Assembly (NCBI GenBank): GCA_945862235.1
Contig: CAMAYU010000002.1
Location: 1-64,000, forward strand
Length of the DNA stretch: 64,000 nt
Origin: Schlesneria paludicola DSM 18645
Lineage (GTDB): Bacteria > Planctomycetota > Planctomycetia > Planctomycetales > Planctomycetaceae
Direction of reading: 5' to 3'
This document shows positions 52,109 to 60,426 of the stretch, piece after piece (positions within the stretch are counted from its first letter, which is position 1; every line of letters starts with the position of its first letter). The notes below the pieces were generated by a model, which was not told the DNA's origin, ran no database searches, and saw nothing but the letters and a program-made list of their open reading frames with translations. The translations under genes were made by a program, and so were the position numbers.

Positions 52109-54355
52109 ATGAATCAACACTCCCCACTGTTCCGCGTCGCTTTCAACTCGCTCGCCCTGGCGATTGCGTTGCCGTTGCTGATCTTCTGCTTCGCGAATGT
52201 GAGGCACCGCCAACTTCAGGCGAAGGGGACTCGTTGGAGCCAGATCGCGAAGGTCAATGGAGCTGCGGCGCAGGCTGTGACAAAGCCGGCAACAACTCCA
52301 GTGATCACCGCATCGAAGTTCGTGCCGTCCACGAACGAACTCAGTCTCAATGACACTCCCGGCGTTTCGGTACGCGCGGTGAGCCACCTGCGAGACCTGA
52401 CTGGCTCTGTGACCGGAAGCACTCCCATTGAGATGCCGGTCGCGAAACCGAACGTACTCGTCACACAGAGCGAACCCAGCCAGACGACCGCTCCCGCGCC
52501 ACCCGTGGTCGACGTTCAACGCCGATTACATGTGGAGTTTCAATCTGCGAGCGACGCGGGCACTTCCAGCCAAACAGCATCCGAGCAGGTCGAATCGAAA
52601 CTGGCAGGAATGCAGCGTCGGCTCGACCAACTGGCTCAAGCGCAGGTCGATGGCAAACTGTCGGAATTGGATCGCGCGGCGATGTTGCTCGAAAAACTGG
52701 AACACGCACGGCCGAAGGCAGTCGTCAGCCAACTCGACTCTTCTGCGGACCTCATCCCAACACCGGTGCCTAGCGTCGAGCCACCAGCCCCACGCGCGAA
52801 CACGGCCGAGCCGAATGGCACCAACGGTCGCGAGGGCACGATCAAAGTCATTCAAAGCGAAAAGGGCGTTCACGGCGAAGGACGTCTCGCCGACGAGAAG
52901 TTCTCGCTGCAGGTTCACGATGCGGAACTCACGCAGGTGCTGGACATGCTGGCTCAACTGGCGGGCGTGAACATTCTGTCGAGTGCCGACGTGCAGGGCC
53001 GCGTGACACTCAACCTGCAAGACGTGACGGTCGAGCGCGCGTTGGAGGCGATTCTCAAATCGCGTGGCTTCGTTCACGAACGGGAGGTGGACTTCATCTA
53101 CGTTCGATCTGAGGCCGAAGTCGCTCGGATCAAGCTGCGAAATCGCCACGTCATGTCGAAGCTTTACCAGCCGATGTACATCAGCGCGAGTGAACTTAGC
53201 AAACTGCTGACTCCGCTGCTGACCAAGGAGATCGGCCAGCACTCCGTCACCAGTCCGGTTCCCGTCGGCAGCACTGCGGGCGATGAATTCTCCCAACGCG
53301 ACGCACTGCTCGTGCAAGACTATCCCGAGGTGATCGCGGCGATCGACCGAGTCATCATTGAGATGGATGTGCCTCCGTTGCAGGTACTCATTGAGGCCAA
53401 GATTCTGAGTGTCACACTGTCGGACACGATGGAGTACGGCGTCAACTTCACGTTGCTCAATTGCCGTCACCCTGGTGTTGGTGCGACACTCCCGACGGCC
53501 GATCGTGTCGGCCATACGTGCGGACTGAAACACGGCTTCGTTTCCGATGTCGCCGGTTTCATCAAGTCGCTCGAAAGCATCGGCGACACCAGTCTCGTGT
53601 CGGCTCCCTCGATTCGCGTCGTCAACAAGCAAAAGGCCGAGATGATCATCGGTGATCGCCTCAGCTACAAAACGCTTGCCTTCAACGGCGCACAGACGAT
53701 CGAAAACGTGCAGTTTCTCGACGCGGGCACGAAGTTGATGTTCCGGCCGTTCATCTCACCCGATGGCCTCGTTCGGATGGAGGTTCATCCGGAACGGAGT
53801 TCCGCCACGATCAATAAAGGAACGGGGCTACCCAGCCTTTCGACGACCGAAGTGATGACGAACATCATGGTGCGTGATGGCTGTACGGTGGTGATCGGTG
53901 GTCTGATCTCGGAAGAAGCGATGGAGTCGATCGACCGCGTGCCGCTGCTCAGCGCGATCCCCCTCGTCGGAGCCTCCTTCCGCAACAAGGCCGAGCGAAC
54001 CAAACGGACGGAACTGCTCGTCCTCCTCACGCCACACATCGTCACTGAACCCGAAGCGGCGATCGAAGGAGCGGCCTTGCAGGCGGAGACCGAAGACCGC
54101 GCGGCCCATTTCCGCGACAACCTGTCCCACGTCAACCGCCACAACCTGACACGCGGTCACTACGAGCGTGCTCAAGAGTATCTCGATCAGGGGAACCTGC
54201 TGAAGGCGCGACAGCAAATCGACGCCGCGTTGAAGCAGAACAAAGCCGACCTCGAATCGCTCCGACTGAAGGCTCAGATCGAACAGGCCACACACGAGCA
54301 ACACGGCACGTTATGGAAACGACCGGGGACGTTGAAGTTGAACAGCCGGAGGTAA
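52109..54355 (+). CDS. Secretin (PilQ/GspD-like outer-membrane pore)
   Basis: 748 residues. An N-terminal membrane helix (about 10-28) and a long coiled, Thr/Pro-rich linker precede an AMIN/STN-type secretin N-domain (FSLQVHDAELTQVLDMLAQLAGVNILSS, about 265-340). Further N-domains lead to the secretin core (VLIEAKILSVTLSDTMEYGVNF to LLVLLTPHIV, about 430-655), with SAPSIRVVNKQKAEMIIGDRLSYKT and MVRDGCTVVIGGLISEE. The tail (about 680-745) has TPR-like helices. It forms the outer-membrane gate of a type IV pilus or type II secretion system. The pilMNO context favours a pilus, although no ATPase gene is in the window. Confidence 0.87.
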   Translation: MNQHSPLFRVAFNSLALAIALPLLIFCFANVRHRQLQAKGTRWSQIAKVNGAAAQAVTKPATTPVITASKFVPSTNELSLNDTPGVSVRAVSHLRDLTGSVTGSTPIEMPVAKPNVLVTQSEPSQTTAPAPPVVDVQRRLHVEFQSASDAGTSSQTASEQVESKLAGMQRRLDQLAQAQVDGKLSELDRAAMLLEKLEHARPKAVVSQLDSSADLIPTPVPSVEPPAPRANTAEPNGTNGREGTIKVIQSEKGVHGEGRLADEKFSLQVHDAELTQVLDMLAQLAGVNILSSADVQGRVTLNLQDVTVERALEAILKSRGFVHEREVDFIYVRSEAEVARIKLRNRHVMSKLYQPMYISASELSKLLTPLLTKEIGQHSVTSPVPVGSTAGDEFSQRDALLVQDYPEVIAAIDRVIIEMDVPPLQVLIEAKILSVTLSDTMEYGVNFTLLNCRHPGVGATLPTADRVGHTCGLKHGFVSDVAGFIKSLESIGDTSLVSAPSIRVVNKQKAEMIIGDRLSYKTLAFNGAQTIENVQFLDAGTKLMFRPFISPDGLVRMEVHPERSSATINKGTGLPSLSTTEVMTNIMVRDGCTVVIGGLISEEAMESIDRVPLLSAIPLVGASFRNKAERTKRTELLVLLTPHIVTEPEAAIEGAALQAETEDRAAHFRDNLSHVNRHNLTRGHYERAQEYLDQGNLLKARQQIDAALKQNKADLESLRLKAQIEQATHEQHGTLWKRPGTLKLNSRR

Positions 54356-54368
54356 GTGTTCGTCGACA

Positions 54369-54433
54369 ACTTAGAGCAGGCGGCTCGCCTGCTCTAAGTT
54401 CCAATTAAAAAGCACAGGCGAGCCGCCTGTGCT
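54369..54433. repeat. Pair of small palindromes, CAGGCGGCTCGCCTG family
   Basis: AACTTAGAGCAGGCGGCTCGCCTGCTCTAAGTT (54369-54401) is a perfect self-palindrome, and AGCACAGGCGAGCCGCCTGTGCT (54411-54433) is another. They fill the gap between the secretin gene and murG and could end the pil transcript. Confidence 0.85.
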
Positions 54434-54469
54434 ACGGCTTTTTCAGCGGGCTGATAACATCGCGCGACC

Positions 54470-55585
54470 ATGACTCAACCACGGACATTCATCTTGGCGG
54501 GAGGCGGAACCGGCGGGCATCTGTTTCCCGGCGTCGCCCTCGCGCTGGAGTTGCAACGACGCGAACCGAATGCGCGACTGCTGTTCGTCGGTTCGGAACG
54601 AACGCTCGAACAGACGATCCTCAGTCGCCATCAGTTCGAGCGACGCTCATTGCCCGTTGAACCGCCGCGCGAAGTCGCACGTCATCCGTGGCGGTTCTTC
54701 ACTCGCAACTGGTCGGCGTGGCGCGCGGCGCGGCGGTTGATTCGTTCCGAGCAGCCTTGCGCGGTCATCGGCTTGGGAGGCTACGCGAGTACCCCGATCG
54801 TGTGGGAAGCATCACGCGCGGGAGTTCCTATCATTCTCTTGGAACAGAACGTGGTCCCCGGCCGAGCGACTCGTTGGCTCAGCCGCTTGGCCAGCGTTGT
54901 TTGCACCTCATTCGCCGAGACCTCCGCCCGCTTGCCACGCAGCGTGACGGTCGAACTCACCGGCACTCCCGTCCGGCGCGAGATTGTCGAGTCTGTGTCA
55001 TCCAACGCCGACAAAAAGGCCCCCACGCCACCCGCTCCGCGCGAGTTGCTCATTCTCGGTGGCAGCCAGGGAGCCGACTCGCTCAACGAGGCAGTTGTGG
55101 CGGCGCTGCATTTGATCGGTGAGGCCCGAACCGGCTGGCGCGTCGTGCATCAGACGGGACTGCGTCAGCTCGACGCGATGCGGATCGCTCATGCCGCGCT
55201 GTCGTCAGACGCTCTCGTGGAAGCGTTCTTTGATGATCTGCCCGCTCGCTATCGAACGGCATCCCTCGTCGTGTCACGGGCGGGGGCGACAACACTCGCG
55301 GAACTCGCGTGCTCCGGAATTCCGGCCATTCTGCTGCCATACCCACACGCCACCGATGACCACCAACGAGCGAACGCTCTCGCTCATACTGCATATGGGG
55401 CCTCCCACTGTGTCTCGCATCGATCATCCACAGTAGAAACTTCGTCTGCTCTGGCAGAATCGCTGATCCGCCTGATGTGTGACTCTCCATTGCGGCAACG
55501 GATGAGCCTCGCCGCAAGAGCCTCCGCCCACCCGTTGGCAACTGACGCGGTTGTAAATCGCGTTTTGTTGTTGGCAAGACGTTGA
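54470..55585 (+). CDS. murG: UDP-N-acetylglucosamine transferase MurG
   Basis: 371 residues. It adds GlcNAc to lipid I, making lipid II, on the cytoplasmic face of the membrane. The N-terminal Rossmann domain opens with LAGGGTGGHLFPGVALA (GGTGGH loop), then VIGLGGYASTPIVWEAS and ILLEQNVVPGRATRWLSR. The C-terminal domain has LILGGSQGADSLNEAV and VSRAGATTLAELACSGIPAILLPYPHATDDHQRANA, the UDP-GlcNAc site. Length is normal. It stands away from other wall genes; the stop is followed by a 308-bp gap with no gene. Confidence 0.93.
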   Translation: MTQPRTFILAGGGTGGHLFPGVALALELQRREPNARLLFVGSERTLEQTILSRHQFERRSLPVEPPREVARHPWRFFTRNWSAWRAARRLIRSEQPCAVIGLGGYASTPIVWEASRAGVPIILLEQNVVPGRATRWLSRLASVVCTSFAETSARLPRSVTVELTGTPVRREIVESVSSNADKKAPTPPAPRELLILGGSQGADSLNEAVVAALHLIGEARTGWRVVHQTGLRQLDAMRIAHAALSSDALVEAFFDDLPARYRTASLVVSRAGATTLAELACSGIPAILLPYPHATDDHQRANALAHTAYGASHCVSHRSSTVETSSALAESLIRLMCDSPLRQRMSLAARASAHPLATDAVVNRVLLLARR

Positions 55586-55893
55586 GGCCACAGGCGAACG
55601 GCGTTTCTCGCAACCGTCGAACACAGAACGGAAACATCGGCAAGCCGTCGCTTGTCGCGATGTTTCCGACACGAAAGCCGCTGTCCCGTCGAGCCGATCT
55701 CCTTGAAACGCAACGCTTGACAGCGATTCATACTGACTGGATGATGCCGCCCGCCCGATGTGTCGTTGAAAATCGGCCGCCATTTCACAGATCGCTCATT
55801 GATGTGCGGCGTGTTATGAGCGGTGGCTGTGGGCTAAAGCGACCGGTCAAAAACATTTCAGGGGCGAGGTTTACCTCGCAGGGGAAGGATGAC
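55586..55893. other. Intergenic region without a gene
   Basis: 308 bp between murG and the STAS gene. One frame is open from 55582 into the STAS gene, but its residues match nothing. I see no palindromic repeat here. AGGGGAAGGA near 55880 is the ribosome-binding site of the next gene. Confidence 0.6.
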
Positions 55894-56250
55894 ATGTCTA
55901 GTGGACAACGGCGGCTTGATATCGAAGAGATTGGCGGAGTTACCGTCGCCAAGTTCGTCGATAAGAAAATTCTCGACGAGACCAACATTCAAAACATTGG
56001 AAACCAGCTCTTTGCCCTCGTCGATGAAGACGGTCGCAAGAAGATCGTCCTCGATTTCAGCATCGTCGAGTACCTCTCCAGCGCGGCTCTCGGCAAGCTG
56101 ATCACGATGGACAAAAAGGTCAAGGCGGCCAAATCCAAGCTGCGTCTCTGCTGCATTCGCCCCGAAATCTACGAAGTCTTCGAAATCACCCGCCTCAACA
56201 AAATCTTCGATATCAAATCGACACAGGAAGAAGCGCTCGAAGGCATCTGA
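55894..56250 (+). CDS. STAS-domain anti-sigma factor antagonist (SpoIIAA/RsbV-like)
   Basis: 118 residues from ATG 55894 with a strong ribosome-binding site AGGGGAAGGA eight bases before it. STAS fold: GGVTVAKFVDKKILDETNIQNI, KIVLDFSIVEYLSSAALGKLITMDK, where the Ser in YLSSAALG is the usual phosphorylation site, and LCCIRPEIYEVFEITRLNKIFDI. Unphosphorylated it would bind an anti-sigma kinase; the gene for one, 75 bp downstream, is its likely partner. It probably belongs to a partner-switching pathway that controls an unknown sigma factor. Confidence 0.88.
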   Translation: MSSGQRRLDIEEIGGVTVAKFVDKKILDETNIQNIGNQLFALVDEDGRKKIVLDFSIVEYLSSAALGKLITMDKKVKAAKSKLRLCCIRPEIYEVFEITRLNKIFDIKSTQEEALEGI

Positions 56251-56324
56251 TCTCTCGACCGTTTTCTAGTTGCAGCCGCTTCACAGCGGCTGCCTTTCTT
56301 TCACACCGGTTGTAAATACTCGTC

Positions 56325-56741
56325 ATGCCGGTTCACGAACAATTCGAGGTCGTCATTCCCAGCGATACCGAGGCGGGACAGGCGGTGCAGGAACGCATCG
56401 TCTCCCGGCTCGAGAGCTTGGAGTATTCCGTGCGCGACGTGTTCGGCGTGCGCCTTGCGTTGGAAGAAGCATTGGTCAATGCGATCAAGCACGGCAACGG
56501 GCTGGACCCCGATAAGACTGTTCGAGTGAACTGCCTCATCGAAGACGATCTGCTCCGAGTTGAAATCGAGGATCAAGGTCCCGGTTTCAACATGGGCGAA
56601 GTTCCGGACCCGACCGCCGAAGAAAACTTGGAGCGCCCTTGCGGTCGTGGCATCATGCTCATCAAGTCGTTCATGACGAACGTCGAGTACAACGCGAAGG
56701 GAAATCGCGTTGTCTTGGAAAAGAAACGCTCTCCCGCATGA
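56325..56741 (+). CDS. Anti-sigma regulatory factor, GHKL ATPase (RsbW/SpoIIAB-like)
   Basis: 138 residues, a single HATPase_c_2 domain. The N-box is RLALEEALVNAIKHGNGLD (Asn for Mg2+), the G1 box is IEDQGPGFN, and the G2 box GRGIMLIKSFM. It would act as a serine kinase on the STAS protein encoded just upstream and sequester a sigma factor. The window's sigma-70 gene at 3718 is far away, so the target sigma is unknown. Confidence 0.88.
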   Translation: MPVHEQFEVVIPSDTEAGQAVQERIVSRLESLEYSVRDVFGVRLALEEALVNAIKHGNGLDPDKTVRVNCLIEDDLLRVEIEDQGPGFNMGEVPDPTAEENLERPCGRGIMLIKSFMTNVEYNAKGNRVVLEKKRSPA

Positions 56742-56838
56742 TGTCGTCTCTATCGAGATAGTGGTGTGCGGAATCTCCACGGGTCTCATGGTGGAACACG
56801 TCACGGTGAAGTGAGCGATTCCGATCTTCTTGATCTTG

Positions 56839-56897
56839 CCAAACAAACGAAAATGCCGAGCAGGTGCATCACCCGCTCGGCATTTTCGTTTGTTTGG
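56839..56897. terminator. Bidirectional terminator-like hairpin
   Basis: CCAAACAAACGAAAATGCCGAGC (56839-56861) and GCTCGGCATTTTCGTTTGTTTGG (56875-56897) are exact 23-bp complements around a 13-base loop. It lies between two convergent genes, the anti-sigma factor and the last gene of the microcompartment operon, and would end both. The A/T-rich outer half gives a T-rich tract on each strand. Confidence 0.85.
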
Positions 56898-56960
56898 ATG
56901 TTTGAGAGCGAGAAGAACTCTCGTGACTTTGATCACGAAGGGCGATTCGTCGCTGACAGA

Positions 56961-57884
56961 TCAGAGGACTTTCTCAATCGTCTCGCGCAGGACGGCTCCC
57001 GACTTTTGCAGGGCCATTTTTTCCTTGGGCCACAGGTCCACTTCGATCACGCCGAGGACGCCCTTGCGGCCGATGACTGTTGGGACAGAAATCGCGACAT
57101 CGCGTAGTCCGTAAGCTCCGGTTTGGAGAGACGAGACTGGCAGGATGCGGCGTTGATCGAGGGCGATGGCGTGGACGACATCGGCGATCGAGACACCGAC
57201 TGCGAAGCCGGCTCCACCCTTCTTCTTGATCACTTCGGCACCGCTGCCGCGCGTCTTCTTTTCGATGTCGGCGATGAGCTGCGAGTTCACACCCGGATAC
57301 TTTTCGAGCGGCATGCCGGCGATTTGAGCCGCCGACCAGATCGGCACCATGCTGTCTCCATGCTCGCCGTAGATCGTGACATCGACCTGAGTCGGCGGCA
57401 CATCCAGGCGTTGAGCCAGCAGGCTCCGCAGCCGCGTCGTATCGAGCACCGTGCCGAGGCCAATCACCTGCGACGCGGGCAGCCCGAGTTCCTTGATCGC
57501 CAGATACGTGAGGACATCGACCGGGTTCGAGACCACGAACACAATCGCGTCCTTGCGCAGGCCGCTCGACTTGAGTTCGCTCAGGATGCCTCGGAACAAG
57601 GTGACGTTACGGCCGATCAGATCGAGGCGACTCTCCTCCGGCTTGCGTCGCAGCCCGGCCGTGATCACCACGACATCGCTGTCCGCACACGACTTCATGT
57701 CGCCCGACGTGATCTTTTGATCGGCGAGCAAACTCGCCCCGTGCAACAGGTCCAGCGCCTGCCCTTCGCACGCTTCCTGGTTCACATCGACCAGATGAAT
57801 GTGCCGCACAATCTTGCCTGCTTGCAGAGCAAACCCGGCACACGACCCAACCAAACCGCCACCGCCGATGATGCTGACTTTCAT
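56961..57884 (-). CDS. Lactate/malate dehydrogenase of the microcompartment locus
   Basis: 307 residues from MKVSIIGGGGLVG at 57884; the open frame upstream is a palindromic repeat. Rossmann NAD motif IGGGGLVGSCAGFAL, with Asp in HLVDVN for NAD preference. The active-site His lies in IYGEHGDSMVPIWS, and Arg-171 equivalent in LDTTRLRSLLA. The substrate-specificity loop reads AGLRRKPEESRLDL: the position that is Gln in lactate dehydrogenases (AGAPQKPGETR) is Arg here, as in malate dehydrogenases. It is the last gene of the operon and may recycle NADH made by the aldehyde dehydrogenase. No encapsulation peptide is visible. Confidence 0.85.
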   Translation of the reverse strand: MKVSIIGGGGLVGSCAGFALQAGKIVRHIHLVDVNQEACEGQALDLLHGASLLADQKITSGDMKSCADSDVVVITAGLRRKPEESRLDLIGRNVTLFRGILSELKSSGLRKDAIVFVVSNPVDVLTYLAIKELGLPASQVIGLGTVLDTTRLRSLLAQRLDVPPTQVDVTIYGEHGDSMVPIWSAAQIAGMPLEKYPGVNSQLIADIEKKTRGSGAEVIKKKGGAGFAVGVSIADVVHAIALDQRRILPVSSLQTGAYGLRDVAISVPTVIGRKGVLGVIEVDLWPKEKMALQKSGAVLRETIEKVL

Positions 57885-57918
57885 GACTGCTGACTCTTTC
57901 TTGCTTGGCTCTTCTCTT

Positions 57919-58018
57919 GTCCCCTCGCCCCGGCTTTGCGGGGAGAGGGTTAGGGTGAGGGGTCTTGTCTGATCCATTGATGGTGGGCCGTCGCTCGGAG
58001 CGAGCTTGTCCCACCCTA
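57919..58018. repeat. Two palindromic repeats between aldolase and dehydrogenase genes
   Basis: GTCCCCTCGCCCCGGCTTTGCGGGGAGAGGGTTAGGGTGAGGGG (57919-57962) is the reverse of the coding copy at 43014. GGTGGGCCGTCGCTCGGAGCGAGCTTGTCCCACC (57980-58015) is a second one, related to 60339-60425. Confidence 0.8.
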
Positions 58019-58028
58019 CTAAGAGTTC

Positions 58029-58970
58029 TCACTTGCTCATCGCTGCAACGACTTGTTCTGTGATGAGTCTCACCAGCGTCTCCATGTCCGGTTCCGAGGC
58101 CGCAGCGTTCTTGACACCACTGAGGATCGGAGCGGCTCCGGTGATCGCGTTGCCGACACCTGCAGCGGCCTTCTGGCGTTCGAGGTAGCCCGCGTAGACC
58201 GGGGCTGGCTCGAACGCTTTCGATTGTGGCATGTTCTCTTTGTAACCGTCGCGGAACGCCGTGTTGCTGCACAGATCGCAGTCCTCGACGTGGAAGCGCG
58301 GGTCGTCGAAGCCGAGCTTCTTTTTCAGATCGAGCAGCTCGGTCGATTCACGTTCGTCGAGATAGGTGACTCGGCCGAGTTGTTTCGACAAGAGGAGAAT
58401 ACGGCAGTAGGCGTCGAGGATCTCGGTCTTCCAATATGCCTCTTCGATCGTCTTGCCGAACGTCACCGTGCCGTGGTTGGTGAGGATGATCGTGTTGGTT
58501 CCGTTCTTCAGGAACGGAACGACCGTGTTGGCGAAGGCGTGTCCGCCGGGAGTCTCATACGGCGCGATCGGTACCTCGCCCATGAAGACTTCGATCTCGG
58601 GGAGGATGCACTGTGGAATCGGTTCGCGAGCGACCGCGAAGGCCGTGGCATGTGGCGGATGGCAGTGAACGACCGCCTTCACGTCGGGGCGATGTTTCAT
58701 GATGGCGAGATGGAGCAGGACTTCGCTGGTTCGCTTCCGCTTGCCGGCGATCTGCGTCCCTTCCATGTCCACTGCACAGATGTCGTCGGGCGTCATGAAG
58801 CCCTTGCAGATCATGGTCGGTGAGCAAAGAACTTCGTTTTCTCCGACGCGGATCGAGATGTTGCCATCGTTCGCCGCCGCGAAGCCCTTGTTGTAGACGC
58901 GACGTCCAATCTCGCAGATGTCTTCTTTGAGCTTCCGATCATTGATCCCGGTGTTCCACTGGCTGGCCAT
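58029..58970 (-). CDS. Class II aldolase (fuculose/rhamnulose-1-phosphate type) with encapsulation peptide
   Basis: 313 residues from ATG 58970 (AAGGGA upstream). Class II aldolase/adducin fold: AAANDGNISIRVGENEVLCSPTM, the zinc site VVHCHPPHATAFA (HxH) and a third His in ILTNHGTVTFG, catalytic Glu in the GEVP region. It should split a 1-phosphate of a deoxy sugar into DHAP and lactaldehyde. The last 75 residues go beyond the catalytic domain: an Ala/Gly linker and then DMETLVRLITEQVVAAM, an amphipathic helix of the kind that packs enzymes into microcompartments. In the known planctomycete compartment the homologous aldolase starts the pathway. Confidence 0.9.
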   Translation of the reverse strand: MASQWNTGINDRKLKEDICEIGRRVYNKGFAAANDGNISIRVGENEVLCSPTMICKGFMTPDDICAVDMEGTQIAGKRKRTSEVLLHLAIMKHRPDVKAVVHCHPPHATAFAVAREPIPQCILPEIEVFMGEVPIAPYETPGGHAFANTVVPFLKNGTNTIILTNHGTVTFGKTIEEAYWKTEILDAYCRILLLSKQLGRVTYLDERESTELLDLKKKLGFDDPRFHVEDCDLCSNTAFRDGYKENMPQSKAFEPAPVYAGYLERQKAAAGVGNAITGAAPILSGVKNAAASEPDMETLVRLITEQVVAAMSK

Positions 58971-58993
58971 TGCTTGTTCCCTTGCGTTGCTTT

Positions 58994-59096
58994 TTCGTTT
59001 AACCGCGTGGCCAACGGCCCGCGTGCGATGGTCTATCAACTAGGGAACCAGTCTCGCCGTTCGTCGCGCGGGGCGTTGCCCACGCGGTTAAACGAG
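58994..59096. repeat. Palindromic repeat, GTTTAACCGCG family
   Basis: TTCGTTTAACCGCGTGGCC (58994-59012) pairs with GGCGTTGCCCACGCGGTTAAACGA (near 59072-59095). It lies between the vertex-protein and aldolase genes. Confidence 0.8.
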
Positions 59097-59112
59097 CGAT
59101 TACCTTTCCCGG

Positions 59113-59394
59113 CTACTCCACTTCAATGTTGTCCAAAATACAGGCGTTGTAGGCATCGAGCGGCTTGTAGTTGGGAGCGAACGGGTTGGCCGCTTCGCCT
59201 CCTTCACTGAAGCCGATCTTGGAGCCGGGCGACGCGCCCAACTCGTCGTACACGACGAGAGCCTCCTCTCGTCCTTTGTCATCTCCCTTGAGACCGGCGA
59301 CCGTCAGCGGCACAACGACGAGCCACGTGCCACCCGCGACCATCGCGTTGCACTTGGACAGCGTCACTTTGCCAATCACTTCGCCGACTCGCAT
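59113..59394 (-). CDS. BMC vertex protein (EutN/CcmL family), copy 1
   Basis: 93 residues of the pentamer-forming EutN/CcmL domain: starts MRVGEVIGKVTLSKCNAMVAGGTWLVVVPL, closes with a KPLDAYNACILDNIEVE strand. Such proteins cap the twelve corners of the shell. The insertion GDDKGREEALVVYDELGASPGSKIGFSEGGEA is in the loop that varies between vertex types. This window has three distinct vertex genes (also 60427 and 63082), which matches the unusual triple set of the planctomycete/verrucomicrobial compartment. Confidence 0.9.
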   Translation of the reverse strand: MRVGEVIGKVTLSKCNAMVAGGTWLVVVPLTVAGLKGDDKGREEALVVYDELGASPGSKIGFSEGGEAANPFAPNYKPLDAYNACILDNIEVE

Positions 59395-59432
59395 GGGTTG
59401 GTCTTCTCGTTCTTACTCTTACTCTTGGTTTT

Positions 59433-59477
59433 GTCCCCTCGCCCCGGCTCTGCGGGGAGAGGGCTAGGGTGAGGGGG
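59433..59477. repeat. Palindromic element, CCCCGCAAGGCCGGGG family
   Basis: GTCCCCTCGCCCCGGCTCTGCGGGGAGAGGGCTAGGGTGAGGGGG is the reverse of the coding copies at 41074 and 43014. It lies between genes of the microcompartment operon, before a 120-bp stretch to the gene at 59607. Confidence 0.8.
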
Positions 59478-59606
59478 CTTCTGTCTTCCGCTTTGTCTCT
59501 TCTCTGTCACGCCACCGATTTCGCGACCCGCAACCCACCTCATCACACCTCAGCCAAGGGACTCACGTCCCTCGTTCAGAAAGCGAAGAGGGCTGACGCC
59601 CAAGCA

Positions 59607-60326
59607 TCACCATCCCACTGGTACTTGCGGCTTCTTCGCCACACAGTCTCGCAGCAGGTTTCTCATTTCAATAAACGTCCGACCGGTCGGGTTGATGCAA
59701 ACGACGTTCGCACCGAGGTGCTGCATCGTCAGTTCGAGTTGCTTCCGATCCGAGACGACCGCCGCCCGAACCCGCTCATTCCGATTCGCCCGGCACGCGA
59801 TGATCTCGGCAAATTCGCTGAGGATCACCACGCCATCATGTTCCGCCTTGCTGATCGAACCGATCGCGAGTGTCGCCGCCTCGATCGCTTGTCCCACGAG
59901 TTCGATCTTCCAACCTTCCGGCTGCCGCTTCAGTCCGTCGTGCAGAGCCTTCACTGTCGGCGTGACCGACTGCACGATCAACTGCCACCGGGCGGCAAGT
60001 TTCGCCGTCGCACTTCCGCCCGCCGCCAGTTTGTCGATCCAGCTCCAATCCATTCGTTTCGTGTGCAGCCAGTCGCGAGCCGACGGCGTGAGGATCGAGC
60101 GTCGCCCAATCTTCAGCGGCTGTCCCACGCGAGCGGTCTCTTCCAACAGACCGGCCGTGATGACCGAAGCTGTCAGTTCGATGACCGCCGGTTTCTCAAA
60201 CACCGGTTTCACAACGGTCGTCGCCTTGGTTGTGGACTTCGGCGACTCAACCACAGGGCGCACCGAGGCCGGCTGAAGTTGAGCCAGCACGTTCGACACG
60301 ATCTGTTCGATGAGAGCCTGATCCAC
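59607..60326 (-). CDS. Microcompartment-associated protein with N-terminal encapsulation-like helix, two-domain, function unknown
   Basis: 239 residues from GTG 60326 (frame open to 60368). The N-terminus VDQALIEQIVSNVLAQLQ is an amphipathic helix like cargo-targeting peptides and like the one on the aldehyde dehydrogenase of this operon. A Ser/Thr/Lys/Pro linker follows. The first domain has VITAGLLEETARVGQPLKIGRRSILTPSARDWL, reminiscent of the start of EutT/PduO-type or cobalamin-related proteins. The second (GWKIELVGQAIEAATLAIGSISKAEHDGVVILSEFAEIIACRANRNERVRAAVVSDRKQ) resembles the RpiB/LacAB sugar-isomerase fold, with INPTGRTFIEMR near the end. The isomerase resemblance is my inference. 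Confidence 0.65.
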   Translation of the reverse strand: MDQALIEQIVSNVLAQLQPASVRPVVESPKSTTKATTVVKPVFEKPAVIELTASVITAGLLEETARVGQPLKIGRRSILTPSARDWLHTKRMDWSWIDKLAAGGSATAKLAARWQLIVQSVTPTVKALHDGLKRQPEGWKIELVGQAIEAATLAIGSISKAEHDGVVILSEFAEIIACRANRNERVRAAVVSDRKQLELTMQHLGANVVCINPTGRTFIEMRNLLRDCVAKKPQVPVGW

Positions 60327-60338
60327 GGTTGTCTCTTG

Positions 60339-60425
60339 GTAGGGTGGGACGAGTCTTCGACGGCCCACCGAATTCTTCGCTTACATCTTCGATGGTGGGC
60401 CGGCGCTACGCTGGTCCCACCCTAC
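60339..60425. repeat. Inverted repeat, GTAGGGTGGGAC family
   Basis: GTAGGGTGGGACGAGTCTTCGACGGCCCACC (60339-60369) pairs with GGTGGGCCGGCGCTACGCTGGTCCCACCCTAC (60394-60425). The related half-copy is at 57980-58018. It separates two operon genes. Confidence 0.8.
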
Positions 60426-60426
60426 G

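Noticed and set aside
52526-53632. 368-residue open frame antisense to the secretin gene
   Set aside because: Composition typical of a codon-bias shadow; the plus strand has full secretin motifs.
54369-54433. tRNA gene between the secretin and murG genes
   Set aside because: The folded region is two simple palindromes without a cloverleaf, anticodon arm or T-loop consensus.
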